62,703 nucleotides of DNA from Candidatus Poribacteria bacterium (GCA_028821605.1 JAPPFM010000036.1:1-62703), one strand, 5' to 3'. Shown: positions 9,531 to 18,933, numbered from the stretch's first letter. A program made the numbers and translations. The notes: generated by a model not told the origin, from the letters alone.

Positions 9531-12392
9531 CTATAAGTTGTAGCTTACCCCAAACGAGAACGATCTACCCAACTTATACTCAAGATAGGTTGCTTCTCCG
9601 ATTTTGTAACGGACGTAGGGGTCAATCAGGTTTTTCGCCGAAATGCTGAATTTGAAATAATTTGCGACCATCCGACTAAAACTCACATCCAGTTGTCCGC
9701 GGGGCTGCTCATATACATCCGGCACACCGTGGTTACCGACTTCCGAAAGTCTACGCCCAAAGATGTTATACGCAAGCACACTGGAAATACCCCAGTTGGG
9801 ATCTTCAAAACCGATGGAGACATTGACGATGTAAGGACACTGGCCTTGGAGCGGACGCTCGGAAGAGGTCTGAATGCCAACATCCTCCGGTAAGACCACT
9901 TGCGAGGAGATCAGTGCAGCGTTTGTATTAATGGAGAATTTACGCAATGCCTCTGTGATAACACCTAAATTTTGACGAGCTTCCAACTCCAAGCCGTAAT
10001 TATTGGCACCTTCGGCGTTTTCGTAGGTGATTCTGACTTCTGCCTGCGGTTGGACGATCTGCTCGATCGGTTTTTGGAACCGTTTATAGAACGCACTTAC
10101 CGCCAAAATACCGCCTATCTGGGGAAAAGTTTCCCAGCGGAAATCGAAATTGTTGATCTGTGTCCGCTCCAAGTCTGGATTGCCAAGAATCGTTCTACCG
10201 CCGACGAAGTCTGTAAACTCAAACGGTGCGAGTTCACGGAAATCCGGGCGCGTAATCGTTCGAGAGGCAGCGAAACGCAGATTCATCCGTTCTGTTAGAC
10301 GGTATGTTACGTTCAGACCCGGCAACCAATCAAGTGTTTGCAAATTTGCTTCGATCTCTTTTCGAGAGGCAGAGAATGGATCGTAGGTCGTAACCGTTTG
10401 ATCCGAAGACTCCAATCGGACCCCGGTCATGACCTGCCATTTTGCGGTAATTGGTAGATCAAGCATCAAGTAACTTGAGTAGATATTGTGGTCTGCAAGA
10501 TAGTTATCGGTAGAGCGAGTGGATTCCCGCAATTCAAAAACACGCGGGGCTATGTTTTGCGTTTGGAAAAGGATTTCAGGTGGATCGGATAGATTGACGG
10601 TAGCGTCTACTTGGTCAGAAGGTAGGAATCTAAATCTACGTACATCAAATGTCCGCGCTCGATCTCGCAAGAGTCCACCGAATTTGAAGAGACCTTCGGC
10701 ACCAAGCGGAATTTTCCAGTCAACCCGTGCGTTGTATTCATCGTCCTCAAGATCAAAGAAGAACCTACTACCACTGTGTGTGACATCTCGGAAGGTGTAT
10801 GTTCCATCGCCTCTATCTTCGTAGATATTCTCACGTGTGTCGGGTTCATCGCGTGATGCCCGCGAATAGGTCAGTCGCCACTCCATAGAAACATCGGGTT
10901 GTTCTGGACCTTCTTCTGTGGTTTCTAATGCAGGCTCGCCAAAATTAAAGTTGTGTATTCCTGCGAGTTGTCCGGAGAAGAGTTGGCGTTCAACGTATCG
11001 GAGGCGGAAACTCCGCATATCTGTGTTTCTATCAGCGTTGAAGCCCTCCCATGTTCGCGTTTCGTCTTCAGCCGTATGTGTGAAAAGCGTCTTTATGCTG
11101 AGTAAGTGTTGTGGAGAGAAACGGAGGCTGGCATTTAGGACGCTACCCCAATCCACTTCGTTACCGCTCCGTTCAACGTTATACGAGGTTACAGGGGAAA
11201 GCGTCTCGTTCAAACCGATACGGAAGGCGTTGCGAACCTGTGTGCCGTAACTATGGCTATTGCCGTAAGAGATTACACCTAAATAGCCGAACTTTTGGTT
11301 TCCGAGAATCTTGTTACTATTACCGAGACTGAATTTATAACCTTGGTTGATTGGTACCGATTGTCGTTCTGGCGACCAGACATTGGAAAACGATTGACCG
11401 AACTCCTGAATTTCTTTGGGGGTGAATCCTAAGGGTGTAAACCGTCCTCGTTCACGAATTGGTACGTCTGCTGCCCGATTTTGGACAATGCTGGGCAAAT
11501 CGCGCGAGCCGTCGTCAAATCCTAAAAAATCCAAATCGCCACCTGGATATGTCAAGCCCTCTGCTCCTGTTGCCTGTGTGTTGAAACCGCTTGACATTGA
11601 TAGGGACATTGTCAATTCTTCTGGGAAGTCTTTGGTAAATACTTGAACGGAACCACCAGCAAAACCGCCCGGCTGGTCGGGGGAGAAGGTTTTGACTGTC
11701 TGTAAACTCGCGAGAAGGCTTGCCGGAAAAATATCCATCGGTACAACCCGACGGTTCGGCTCAGGACTCGGAATTTCGACATTATTAAGGAGTGTATTAC
11801 TGTAGCGTTCTCCCAACCCGCGGACGAACACGTACCGTCCACCGACAATACTGACCCCTGTCACCCGTTTAATAGCTTCACCGGCAGACGATGCGGGAAG
11901 TCGGCTAATTTCTTCTGTGCTGATGCTGTCTTCAATTCGTGAGCTGCGCATCCGCTTTTCAAGAAGACCGCGCTCGCTGGCTTGGCTCAGTCGGACCGGT
12001 AATTTGATTGCATCAAGTTTTACCACTTGTGGTGTCAGTTTGACTTGAAGTGTTTTCGGTGTCGCGTCTGTGCTCACTTGAACATCGGTAATGACATAAG
12101 TATTATAAAATGGCGCGCTTGCGTGAATTTTATAGGTGCCGCTCGGCAATTCCAGTGAAAACGCACCTGTCTCATCCGTTGTGGTTTGAATCTTGGTATC
12201 GGCAATCCGAATTGTCACCTCTGCTATCGGGACCTCGGTGTCGTTATCTACAACGGTTCCTGTTATTTTGACGAGCTGTTGCGTTTCATGGTTATCAGCA
12301 CCTACCTCTCCGAGTGCGATTCCTGCGCCAAGCACCAAAAGCAATGAACAGATGCGAAACCATTTCCCCAAAGGTGGAGTTTGCAAACCCAT
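9531..12392 (-). CDS. TonB-dependent outer-membrane receptor with N-terminal carboxypeptidase-regulatory-like domain
   Basis: A 953-residue outer-membrane protein. Residues 1-31 are a signal peptide. Residues about 40-120 form a CarboxypepD-regulatory-like beta sandwich (KITGTVVDNDTEVPIAEVTI, TTDETGAFSLELPSGTYKI). The plug domain follows (about 150-260: STEEISRLPASSAGEAIKRV, GGRYVFVRGLGERYSNTLLN, PSPEPNRRVVPMDIFPASLL), then a long beta barrel with many Tyr/Phe-Arg strands and a C-terminal strand ending SFSFGVSYNL. It imports an unidentified large or scarce substrate using TonB energy. AAGGAGAGG precedes the start. Genes for two lipoproteins and a TonB-like protein follow on the same strand and probably act with it. 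Confidence 0.93.
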   Translation of the reverse strand: MGLQTPPLGKWFRICSLLLVLGAGIALGEVGADNHETQQLVKITGTVVDNDTEVPIAEVTIRIADTKIQTTTDETGAFSLELPSGTYKIHASAPFYNTYVITDVQVSTDATPKTLQVKLTPQVVKLDAIKLPVRLSQASERGLLEKRMRSSRIEDSISTEEISRLPASSAGEAIKRVTGVSIVGGRYVFVRGLGERYSNTLLNNVEIPSPEPNRRVVPMDIFPASLLASLQTVKTFSPDQPGGFAGGSVQVFTKDFPEELTMSLSMSSGFNTQATGAEGLTYPGGDLDFLGFDDGSRDLPSIVQNRAADVPIRERGRFTPLGFTPKEIQEFGQSFSNVWSPERQSVPINQGYKFSLGNSNKILGNQKFGYLGVISYGNSHSYGTQVRNAFRIGLNETLSPVTSYNVERSGNEVDWGSVLNASLRFSPQHLLSIKTLFTHTAEDETRTWEGFNADRNTDMRSFRLRYVERQLFSGQLAGIHNFNFGEPALETTEEGPEQPDVSMEWRLTYSRASRDEPDTRENIYEDRGDGTYTFRDVTHSGSRFFFDLEDDEYNARVDWKIPLGAEGLFKFGGLLRDRARTFDVRRFRFLPSDQVDATVNLSDPPEILFQTQNIAPRVFELRESTRSTDNYLADHNIYSSYLMLDLPITAKWQVMTGVRLESSDQTVTTYDPFSASRKEIEANLQTLDWLPGLNVTYRLTERMNLRFAASRTITRPDFRELAPFEFTDFVGGRTILGNPDLERTQINNFDFRWETFPQIGGILAVSAFYKRFQKPIEQIVQPQAEVRITYENAEGANNYGLELEARQNLGVITEALRKFSINTNAALISSQVVLPEDVGIQTSSERPLQGQCPYIVNVSIGFEDPNWGISSVLAYNIFGRRLSEVGNHGVPDVYEQPRGQLDVSFSRMVANYFKFSISAKNLIDPYVRYKIGEATYLEYKLGRSFSFGVSYNL

Positions 12393-12482
12393 GTTAAGAA
12401 ATCCTCTCCTTTTGTTTCCTTAGCCGTGTGAGGAGCCTTAAAATCCTCTCGTGGTTTTGTCGGGTGCTTTCCACGCGCATAA

Positions 12483-12500
12483 GGACGGATTGGGAAATCC
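12483..12500. repeat. Small hairpin in the 5' leader between divergent genes
   Basis: ACGGATT pairs with AATCCGT around a GGGA loop (12483-12500). It lies in the 408-base region between the receptor gene and the 12801 gene, which otherwise shows a CAGTTATCAGTT-type repeat (about 12634-12720) and the promoter listed next. Confidence 0.4.
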
Positions 12501-12728
12501 GTCTTTACTTTATAGAACACGCAAATGGTGTTCCGTCAACGTTTTTATTCCCAACACTGTTCCAATGGTGGAAAAATTGTAATCCGCAAATGCAACAAAA
12601 ATGTGTTATTTTTTTGTTAAATTGTAAGAGTTATCAGAGGAATAGTTATCAGTTAAGAGATAATTTGTGGTGCGTACTTTCCTCGGAACTGCCACAAGAA
12701 TATGACTGAAAACTGAAAACCATTTTCC

Positions 12729-12757
12729 TTGATATTTTCTCTTGTAAGTCTTATAAT
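12729..12757 (+). promoter_or_regulatory. Near-consensus promoter for the 12801 gene
   Basis: TTGATA (12729-12734), 17-base spacer, TATAAT (12752-12757). Because the promoter overlaps the 5' end of the longest possible open frame, it supports a start further downstream. Confidence 0.65.
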
Positions 12758-12800
12758 TATTTACAGGACAGGCGATTATTGTTGTATGGAAGGTGAATTG

Positions 12801-13361
12801 ATGCTACGCGAGCTGCTTCGGAAAAGTATTCATTTATCAGGACTTACCCTACCGGTTATCTATTTCTTCTTGGATAAATCGACGATGTTGGTTTTAATCG
12901 GGATATTGACTGGGTTCGCGCTTGCCGTAGAATTGGTGAAGTGGCTCTCTCCACCTTTCGGTGATTTCTTTTTCCGAATTTTCAAACCTCTCCTCCGCAG
13001 ACATGAGCGCAAAGGTGCGATAACGGGTGCAACCTACTACCTCATCAGTGCTTTCTTGTGCATTTTCTTTTTTGCTAAGACGCTTGCTATTGTTTGCATT
13101 TTTTTCATGATATTGGGAGATCTGGCAGCTGCATTGGTAGGTAAACAGTGGGGTAAAACGAAACTCCTCGGCAGAAAGAGTTTGGAGGGGAGTGCTGCGT
13201 GTTTCATTGTCTGTGTCGCTATCGCTTTGGTTAAGTTGAATCCTGTTATAGCAATCATCGGTGCCTTGGTTGCAACAATCGTGGAACTCATGCCCTTCCC
13301 GATTGACGACAATCTCACAGTGCCGCTTATTTCCGGGGCAGTGATGCACTTTCTGATGTAA
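12801..13361 (+). CDS. Membrane CTP-dependent kinase / cytidylyltransferase-like protein (dolichol or phytol kinase family)
   Basis: A 186-residue polytopic membrane protein. It opens MLRELLRKSIHLSGLTLPV, where RKSIHLSG matches the conserved R-K-x-x-H motif of the SEC59/DGK1/VTE5 and CdsA-like group. The second signature is LGDLAAALVGKQWGKTKLLG followed by RKSLEGS. About six hydrophobic helices are visible. Relatives use CTP to phosphorylate polyprenols, phytol or diacylglycerol, or to activate phosphatidate; which one applies here cannot be decided. I start at ATG 12801 because AAGGTG lies five bases upstream; ATG at 12786 is the alternative. The gene seems single, with its own promoter. Confidence 0.8.
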   Translation: MLRELLRKSIHLSGLTLPVIYFFLDKSTMLVLIGILTGFALAVELVKWLSPPFGDFFFRIFKPLLRRHERKGAITGATYYLISAFLCIFFFAKTLAIVCIFFMILGDLAAALVGKQWGKTKLLGRKSLEGSAACFIVCVAIALVKLNPVIAIIGALVATIVELMPFPIDDNLTVPLISGAVMHFLM

Positions 13362-13483
13362 AGTAGCCGTCAGTTAACAACTTGTGGCTGTCGCTCTGTG
13401 AATTACTGCTATAAGATCCCTCTGGCTGAAAACCGACGGCTGATTGCCGAAAGCCATTCCTCTGATAACTGACAACTCATATT

Positions 13484-14605
13484 ATGGCGCATATCAAACT
13501 TGAGAATATTGTAAAACGCTTCGGCGATGTCGTCGCTGTCAAAGATTTTAACCTTGAAATTGAGGACAAAGAGTTCGTTGTCTTTCTCGGTCCCTCCGGT
13601 TGCGGTAAAACCACAACGCTCCGCCTCATCGCTGGCTTGGAAAACCCTGAAGAAGGCGACATCTTCATCGATGGACAGCGCGTCAACGATCTCTCGCCTG
13701 CTGACCGAGACATCGCTTTTGTGTTTCAATTCTACGCCCTCTACCCCCATCTGAGCGTCTACGATAACATCGCTTTTCCACTCAAAGCGGTGAAGGTCTC
13801 AAAATCGGAAATTGACACGCAAGTTAAGCGGGTTGCGGAAATCTTACAAATATCCAATATGCTTGATCGGAAACCGAATGTGCTTAGTGGGGGTGAGATG
13901 CAACGCGTCGCGCTTGGACGGGCAATGGTGCGTCAACCGAAAGTTTACCTCCTTGATGAGCCTATGGCGAATTTAGATACGAAGATTCGCGTTGATACGC
14001 GTGCCGAAATTAAACGGCTTCAACACGAAATCGGCGCGACGACTATCTTTGTAACGCATGACCAGGTTGAAGCGATGTCCCTTGCGGACAGAATTGCGGT
14101 TATCCATCAAGGTCTACTACAACAAATTGGTACACCATACGAGGTTTACAACAAGCCGGAAAGTCTCTTCGTAGCGGGGTTTATGGGAATGCCGACGATG
14201 AACCTCCTTGAGGCAGCGTTAACCAGTCAGGAAGGAGAATCTGTCCTACGTCTGAGCCACACTGATGTTTATCTTCGTCTCTCTCCAGAACAACAGGCGT
14301 GTATCAGTTCAGCTGCGCGGGAGAATGGTTTGGTATTCGGTATTCGACCTGAGCATATCACAGCCACAAATCAACCGAGTGGACAAAGCATTCCTGCTCA
14401 TCTGCATCTCATTGAACCTCTCGGTCCTGTAAACATTCTTGATATCCGCCTCGGTACGCACTCGGAGACACAGGAGCCGATTCTACTTCGGGTCAGGACA
14501 CATCCGACATTTCAAGTTGGAGTAGGGGATAGGATCTGGTTAAATTTTAGCGAAGAAGAGATGCACCTCTTTGACCGGGAAACGGAGCGAGCGGTTTGGC
14601 GGTAG
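13484..14605 (+). CDS. Sugar-type ABC transporter ATP-binding protein (UgpC/MalK/MsmK-like)
   Basis: A 373-residue cytoplasmic ATPase. Walker A is GPSGCGKTT (36-44), the Q-loop glutamine is Gln82 in FQFYALYP, the signature is LSGGEMQR (134-141; Glu in place of the usual Gln), Walker B is VYLLDEP with Asp158 and Glu159, and the switch histidine is His192 in VTHDQ. After residue about 240 there is the OB-fold/TOBE regulatory domain typical of carbohydrate importers (GIRPEHI, LHLIEPLGPVNILDIRL). No permease or binding protein lies nearby, so it probably serves permeases encoded elsewhere, as MsmK-type shared ATPases do. The start ATG follows a repeat-rich gap. Confidence 0.92.
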   Translation: MAHIKLENIVKRFGDVVAVKDFNLEIEDKEFVVFLGPSGCGKTTTLRLIAGLENPEEGDIFIDGQRVNDLSPADRDIAFVFQFYALYPHLSVYDNIAFPLKAVKVSKSEIDTQVKRVAEILQISNMLDRKPNVLSGGEMQRVALGRAMVRQPKVYLLDEPMANLDTKIRVDTRAEIKRLQHEIGATTIFVTHDQVEAMSLADRIAVIHQGLLQQIGTPYEVYNKPESLFVAGFMGMPTMNLLEAALTSQEGESVLRLSHTDVYLRLSPEQQACISSAARENGLVFGIRPEHITATNQPSGQSIPAHLHLIEPLGPVNILDIRLGTHSETQEPILLRVRTHPTFQVGVGDRIWLNFSEEEMHLFDRETERAVWR

Positions 14606-14799
14606 TTGTCAGCGGTCAGCATGAAGATTAGGAATTTAATGGGGTAATGTAGGTGTTCATCGTCTGAAGCAGGATTTACAGGATTTTAAGGATTCGCAGG
14701 ATTATGGAGTTTTCTTGCTCGAAAACTGTCCTTTATAGAATTACCCGAATATTTTATTAAACTTCATCAATCCTCGCGAGCGATGTGGGGTTTCGTTAG

Positions 14800-14820
14800 G
14801 GCGAGGATTCAATCCTCGCC
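14800..14820. repeat. GGCGAGGATT hairpin
   Basis: GGCGAGGATT (14800-14809) and AATCCTCGCC (14811-14820) form a perfect 10-bp palindrome with a one-base centre. The same core is inside the MITE-like elements at 33735-33755 and (imperfect) 7240-7258, and a variant is at 32571-32595. It lies 40 bases before the HAD gene. Confidence 0.6.
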
Positions 14821-14861
14821 AGCGTCGTGAAAGATCAGCGATTCAAACGAAAAGGGGAAGT

Positions 14862-15662
14862 ATGAAAATACCGTGTCGCTTGGCGGCTTTTGACTTAGAT
14901 GGGACGCTCCTGAATAGTGAGCATAAGTTAACAGAAAAAAACCGCGAGGCTCTTCGGGAGCTCGCGGCGAATGATATTCTCGTCGTGTTAGTATCTGGAA
15001 GGATGCACCGTTCGATTCAACCGATTAGCGATCAGATTGGACTCGAAAATCCTATCATTTCTTACAACGGGGGGATGGTGCAACATGCAACAACCGGGGA
15101 GGTGTATCATCACACGCCTGTTCCAGCAGATTACGCGATGGCAGTTGTCAACGACTGCGTAGAACAGAATGTACATCTCAATTTCTGTTTGAACGACGAA
15201 CTTTATGTGGCTGAACTGAACGCGTGGAGTGATCTCTACGAAACACGAACCGGTGTTCCCGCTATACCTGTCGGCGACCTGCGTGAATTAGCGGGTGAAA
15301 CACCGACGAAGATGCTTCTTATCCACACACCCGAAAAGTTACAGCCGCTCTTAGAAAGTTTTCAAACCAATTATGCGGAGAGACTTTACGTCACGCAGAC
15401 CCAAGCAGAATATATTGAGTTTATGAATCCAGCGGTTACCAAGGGACGCGCACTAACAGCCCTCGCCAATCAATTCAACATTCCAATGGATACGGTTGTT
15501 GCGTTTGGCGATAGTTACAACGATGAGAGTTTACTCAAAACAGCCGGGTTCGGCATAGCGATGGCAAACGCGGTTCCACCAATCCATGCCTGTGCTGACC
15601 ATATCACAACGACAAATGACGATAACGGAGTTGCAAAAGCCATTTGGGAATTGATCCTATGA
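14862..15662 (+). CDS. HAD-superfamily phosphatase, Cof type (subclass IIB)
   Basis: A 266-residue cytosolic hydrolase. Motif I FDLDGTLLNS carries the nucleophile Asp11 and acid/base Asp13; motif II is Ser45 in LVSGR; motif III is Lys194 in VTKGRALTALA; motif IV is GDSYND with Asp217 and Asp221 for Mg. The insert between motifs II and III fits the alpha/beta IIB cap. Family members dephosphorylate sugar phosphates, flavin mononucleotide or nucleotides; substrate is not predictable here. AAGGGGAA precedes the start. It is convergent with minE. Confidence 0.92.
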   Translation: MKIPCRLAAFDLDGTLLNSEHKLTEKNREALRELAANDILVVLVSGRMHRSIQPISDQIGLENPIISYNGGMVQHATTGEVYHHTPVPADYAMAVVNDCVEQNVHLNFCLNDELYVAELNAWSDLYETRTGVPAIPVGDLRELAGETPTKMLLIHTPEKLQPLLESFQTNYAERLYVTQTQAEYIEFMNPAVTKGRALTALANQFNIPMDTVVAFGDSYNDESLLKTAGFGIAMANAVPPIHACADHITTTNDDNGVAKAIWELIL

Positions 15663-15723
15663 TGTTTTCGCATTATATACCCGTGGCTTCTTTTTTCACT
15701 CCTACAACTTTATTGCCGGTTGG

Positions 15724-15996
15724 TCATTGACCTATATTGATGTCGTGAAACTTTTTATAAGGAAAGTCCGCGACAAGTACATAGGAATTCCCCTTCTGTT
15801 TCAAGGACACCTGAACAGAGTTGACCGAAAATTCAAAATACTTTGCCAGTACCTCTGCTAATTCGTTGTGTAACCTTGTCATGAAGCGATCGTCAACGTC
15901 CATCCTGTCTTGTGTAATGACAAGCTTCAGGCGTTGTTTGGCGATGTTACTTGATTTGGGTCTTCGCCCGAATAATTGTTTTATGCTTATATTCAT
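15724..15996 (-). CDS. minE: Cell division topological specificity factor MinE
   Basis: A 90-residue protein, near the usual 85-90. The N-terminal anti-MinCD helix/strand (NIAKQRLKLVITQDR) and the C-terminal beta-rich topological domain (VNSVQVSLKQKGNSYVLVAD) are present. MinE stimulates MinD ATPase and drives pole-to-pole oscillation so that Z-ring inhibition is lowest at midcell. It is the last gene of a minC-minD-minE series, 11 bases after minD. Confidence 0.95.
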   Translation of the reverse strand: MNISIKQLFGRRPKSSNIAKQRLKLVITQDRMDVDDRFMTRLHNELAEVLAKYFEFSVNSVQVSLKQKGNSYVLVADFPYKKFHDINIGQ

Positions 15997-16007
15997 CGGG
16001 GGACTCC

Positions 16008-16802
16008 TTATCTTTTTCTCGTAAACCAGTTTATAATACTCGTAAGCAAGCCTTTATGCTCTAAGTCGGGGATCGGGATTCGTTGACCTGTGAGCCGCCG
16101 TGCGATACGCATATAAGCCTGGGACCCCGGTGAAGCGTCTTCGTAGACCAAAGGAATCCCGCGGTTTGTAGAGGTAATCACACCACTATCTTCTGGGACA
16201 ATACCGAGCAGGTCTATGTTGAGGATGTCCAAGACATCGGCTTGATCCATCATACTACCGTTCCCTACGAGTTCTGGGGAGAAGCGGTTTAAGATGAGAT
16301 TGATCGGTTCAATTCTGGCGTTTTGCAACAAGCCGATAATCCGGTCAGCATCTCGGATTGCGGAGACATCGGGTGTCGTGACAACGATGGCTTCGTCGGC
16401 ACCTGCGGAAGCGTTACTAAAACCGCGCTCAATACCTGCAGGCGAATCGACCAACACAAAATCGTGGGATGTCCGCAAGTTGTCACAGATTGCTTTCATT
16501 TGTGCTGGTTGCATGTCGTCTTTATTGTTTTTCTGGGATGCTGCGAGTAGCATCAGCCCATCAACACGCCGGTCTTTGACGAGGGCTTTGCCGAGTTCGC
16601 ACTGCTTTTCAATGACATCCATAGAGGTGTAAACAATTCGGCTCTCAAGTCCCATGACGATATCCAGATTCCGAAGCCCAACATCTGCATCGACAACGGC
16701 GACTGTTTTACCGAGAAGTGCGAGTGCTGTCCCTAAATTGGCGGTAGAGGTCGTTTTTCCGACACCACCCTTTCCTGATGTCACTACGATTACTTTTCCC
16801 AT
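16008..16802 (-). CDS. minD: Septum-site-determining ATPase MinD
   Basis: A 264-residue peripheral membrane ATPase. The deviant Walker A is SGKGGVGKTT (residues 9-18) with the signature Lys11 and Lys16; the switch regions VDADVGLRNLD and LVDSPAGIE follow. The C-terminus (LLTSIINWFTRKR, about 252-264) is the amphipathic membrane-targeting helix. MinD recruits MinC to the membrane and is released by MinE. It sits 17 bases after minC, in the conventional order. Confidence 0.97.
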   Translation of the reverse strand: MGKVIVVTSGKGGVGKTTSTANLGTALALLGKTVAVVDADVGLRNLDIVMGLESRIVYTSMDVIEKQCELGKALVKDRRVDGLMLLAASQKNNKDDMQPAQMKAICDNLRTSHDFVLVDSPAGIERGFSNASAGADEAIVVTTPDVSAIRDADRIIGLLQNARIEPINLILNRFSPELVGNGSMMDQADVLDILNIDLLGIVPEDSGVITSTNRGIPLVYEDASPGSQAYMRIARRLTGQRIPIPDLEHKGLLTSIINWFTRKR

Positions 16803-16819
16803 AGCCGGGACCTCCTTTG

Positions 16820-17491
16820 TTAAAATTTAACGAATTTTTCAACAATGATTACATCTTCTACCCCAACGCGCGCGATTTCTGGATAGCCTCGGGGTTTTTG
16901 GCCAATCGGTCGGCGACTTACAAAGCTACCAATCTGAAGTTGGACAGGAATTAGTTCCATTGCTATAACTACAGCGGATAACCTACCATTGATTCCGGCA
17001 TGTGCGTTTCCACGCAACGCACCAAGGACAACAATATCTCCACCGGCTCTCACTTCACCACCCGAATTGACATCACCGTAGATAATGAGGCTCCCTTGTG
17101 GAAAATCTTCTGTTTGTCCTGAACGGATTGTGTATGGTACAACCTTTGAAGTTTCGCTGTCACGACTGTCCTGCACGTCTGCAATTTGTGAGATTGTGTG
17201 TGTTGTTGGCGCAGCAGCAATAGGCGGAGCGGGCTGTTCATCAAAAGATTCAATACTCCGCACTGTCAGATTATAGGTCTCTTGGAGTTTAGATTTTAAG
17301 TGCTCGATCTCCTCCTCCTTCAGGATTGGACACTTAAGATCAATCTGCACAGATGCACCAACTAAGGGACGATTCATCCGGGACATTTCCTGTTGAATAG
17401 CTGCTTCAATTTCCGTGATAGACAGGTGGGGCCTGATAATCAGGTGCAAGCCATCCCTATATGCTCTGAGTGCTACAATGGAGTTTGCCAT
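16820..17491 (-). CDS. minC: Septum-site-determining protein MinC
   Basis: A 223-residue FtsZ-assembly inhibitor. The N-terminal domain is about 1-85. An Ala/Pro/Thr linker (PAPPIAAAPTTHT) joins it to the C-terminal beta-helix domain, which carries the conserved IRSGQ, GSLIIYGDVNSGGEVRAGGD and VLGALRGNAHAG motifs that bind MinD and the membrane. It is followed by minD and minE; larA lies 83 bases upstream on the same strand and may be co-transcribed. Confidence 0.95.
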   Translation of the reverse strand: MANSIVALRAYRDGLHLIIRPHLSITEIEAAIQQEMSRMNRPLVGASVQIDLKCPILKEEEIEHLKSKLQETYNLTVRSIESFDEQPAPPIAAAPTTHTISQIADVQDSRDSETSKVVPYTIRSGQTEDFPQGSLIIYGDVNSGGEVRAGGDIVVLGALRGNAHAGINGRLSAVVIAMELIPVQLQIGSFVSRRPIGQKPRGYPEIARVGVEDVIIVEKFVKF

Positions 17492-17574
17492 TTTGCTACT
17501 TTCGTTTCAACTTTCACGTTATTGAGGGGTTTCCTCAGTAAATACGACCTTTCAATTGCTAATTCTATTTGCTG

Positions 17575-18852
17575 TTAATCCCCTGCCAGCTGTGCCAAAA
17601 CATAGGGTCCCTCAGGAATCACTGCGATTTGGGCATCTTCCCCATATCGGGTTAAGAGTTCTTCAACGCCTTCCTGCGCACTTTTCAAAGGATGCACGAA
17701 CAGTTTTGCACGCTGATGATAGGGAATCCCATCGGTATAGAAATAGATATCTGCCTTCCGTGCAACTTTCGCCAATTCTTCCAATTGCCACTGATCAATG
17801 ACAAAGTTTGCTGGATTGTAAAGACCTTGCACAAACGCAGTTAAATCATCTGTTTTGAAAATTAGGTCTGTGAAGGGTTTGCTACCGATACCCTCGCTGC
17901 ATGCCGCGACAAGCAAAATACTACCCCCCTGCTTTACAATCTCGACGGCAGTCAGTAAACCTTTGATCGCTTGATAGAAGGTTGTATCTAACGGGTAGCC
18001 TGCACTTGAAACGACAACGGCATCTGCTGCCGCAGGTAAGGTAACCTTGGCGTGTTTCTCGACAAACGCCGCGCCGTCACGGTGTGATTCGACCATGTCG
18101 CCCGCGAAAACCCCTGTGATCTGACGCTGCTTGTCAATTGCGACGTTCAGGTTAAAATCAGCCCCCGCCATCAGGGCGATTTCCGTGGCTTCTATATGAA
18201 ACGGATTTCCCTCCAGAATCCCGACAGCTGATTTCGGGTGCTCCATCAGTTCGGGTCCGTGCATCACCTTCATTGTCTCAACTGAGGCGATTCCTGGACA
18301 GATTGCCTTCCTACCGCCAGAATAGCCTGCCATCAGGTGAGGCTCAATCAATCCAGTGGTAATTTTCAGATCCGCTTCGAGATAAGTTTTGTCAATGTAG
18401 ACTGGGGTGCCGTTTTGTGTTTTGCCTAAATATGCGTGCGTCTCTGGTTTTTGTGAAAAATGGTTGACAATGCGATAGGTCTTCATAATATCGCGTCCAA
18501 CCATCGTTTCGAGTTCTTCCGCATCATTAGGACGGTGGATACCGGTCGCGATGAGGATCGTAATTTTTTCGCGTGGGATGCCGGTTTGTTCAAGCACTTC
18601 TAACATCGGGGGGAGAATGACTTTGTTAGGCACGGGTCGAGTTATGTCAGAGATCACAATACATGCTGACGCTCGACCTTTTCCTATCTCAGCCAAGGAT
18701 TGTGAGGCGATAGGTTGGGCAATCGCCTCCCGAACGGCTCCGGCTTCGTCCGGCAACGGAGTGCTTTCCGAAATTTCGAGAACCTTGGCTACATTCTTAT
18801 CCGGAATTTCGATAGGTAAAATTCCGGTGCCATATCTCATTTCCACTTTCAT
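17575..18852 (-). CDS. larA: LarA-family nickel-pincer racemase/epimerase
   Basis: A 425-residue protein of the lactate racemase family (formerly DUF2088). Residues that in Lactiplantibacillus LarA hold the nickel-pincer nucleotide cofactor align with a constant offset of two: His106 (TGIHRP), His172 (EPHLMAG), Lys182 (SGGRKAICPG) and His198 (KVMHGP). The family interconverts 2-hydroxy-acid enantiomers using a covalently attached cofactor made by LarB, LarC and LarE; none of these genes is in this window. The substrate may be lactate or another hydroxy acid. It is upstream of minC on the same strand with an 83-base gap. Confidence 0.88.
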   Translation of the reverse strand: MKVEMRYGTGILPIEIPDKNVAKVLEISESTPLPDEAGAVREAIAQPIASQSLAEIGKGRASACIVISDITRPVPNKVILPPMLEVLEQTGIPREKITILIATGIHRPNDAEELETMVGRDIMKTYRIVNHFSQKPETHAYLGKTQNGTPVYIDKTYLEADLKITTGLIEPHLMAGYSGGRKAICPGIASVETMKVMHGPELMEHPKSAVGILEGNPFHIEATEIALMAGADFNLNVAIDKQRQITGVFAGDMVESHRDGAAFVEKHAKVTLPAAADAVVVSSAGYPLDTTFYQAIKGLLTAVEIVKQGGSILLVAACSEGIGSKPFTDLIFKTDDLTAFVQGLYNPANFVIDQWQLEELAKVARKADIYFYTDGIPYHQRAKLFVHPLKSAQEGVEELLTRYGEDAQIAVIPEGPYVLAQLAGD

Positions 18853-18933
18853 GTTGAAAAGTTAACCCCTCAGCCTAATTGAACGCGACGCGGATACAGA
18901 CACACCACTGGGTAAAAACCACTCCCTATCAGT

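Noticed and set aside
12729-12800. Longer N-terminus for the 12801 membrane protein
   Set aside because: It would start at the -35 box of a near-consensus promoter, and lacks a ribosome binding site; AAGGTG before 12801 fits better.
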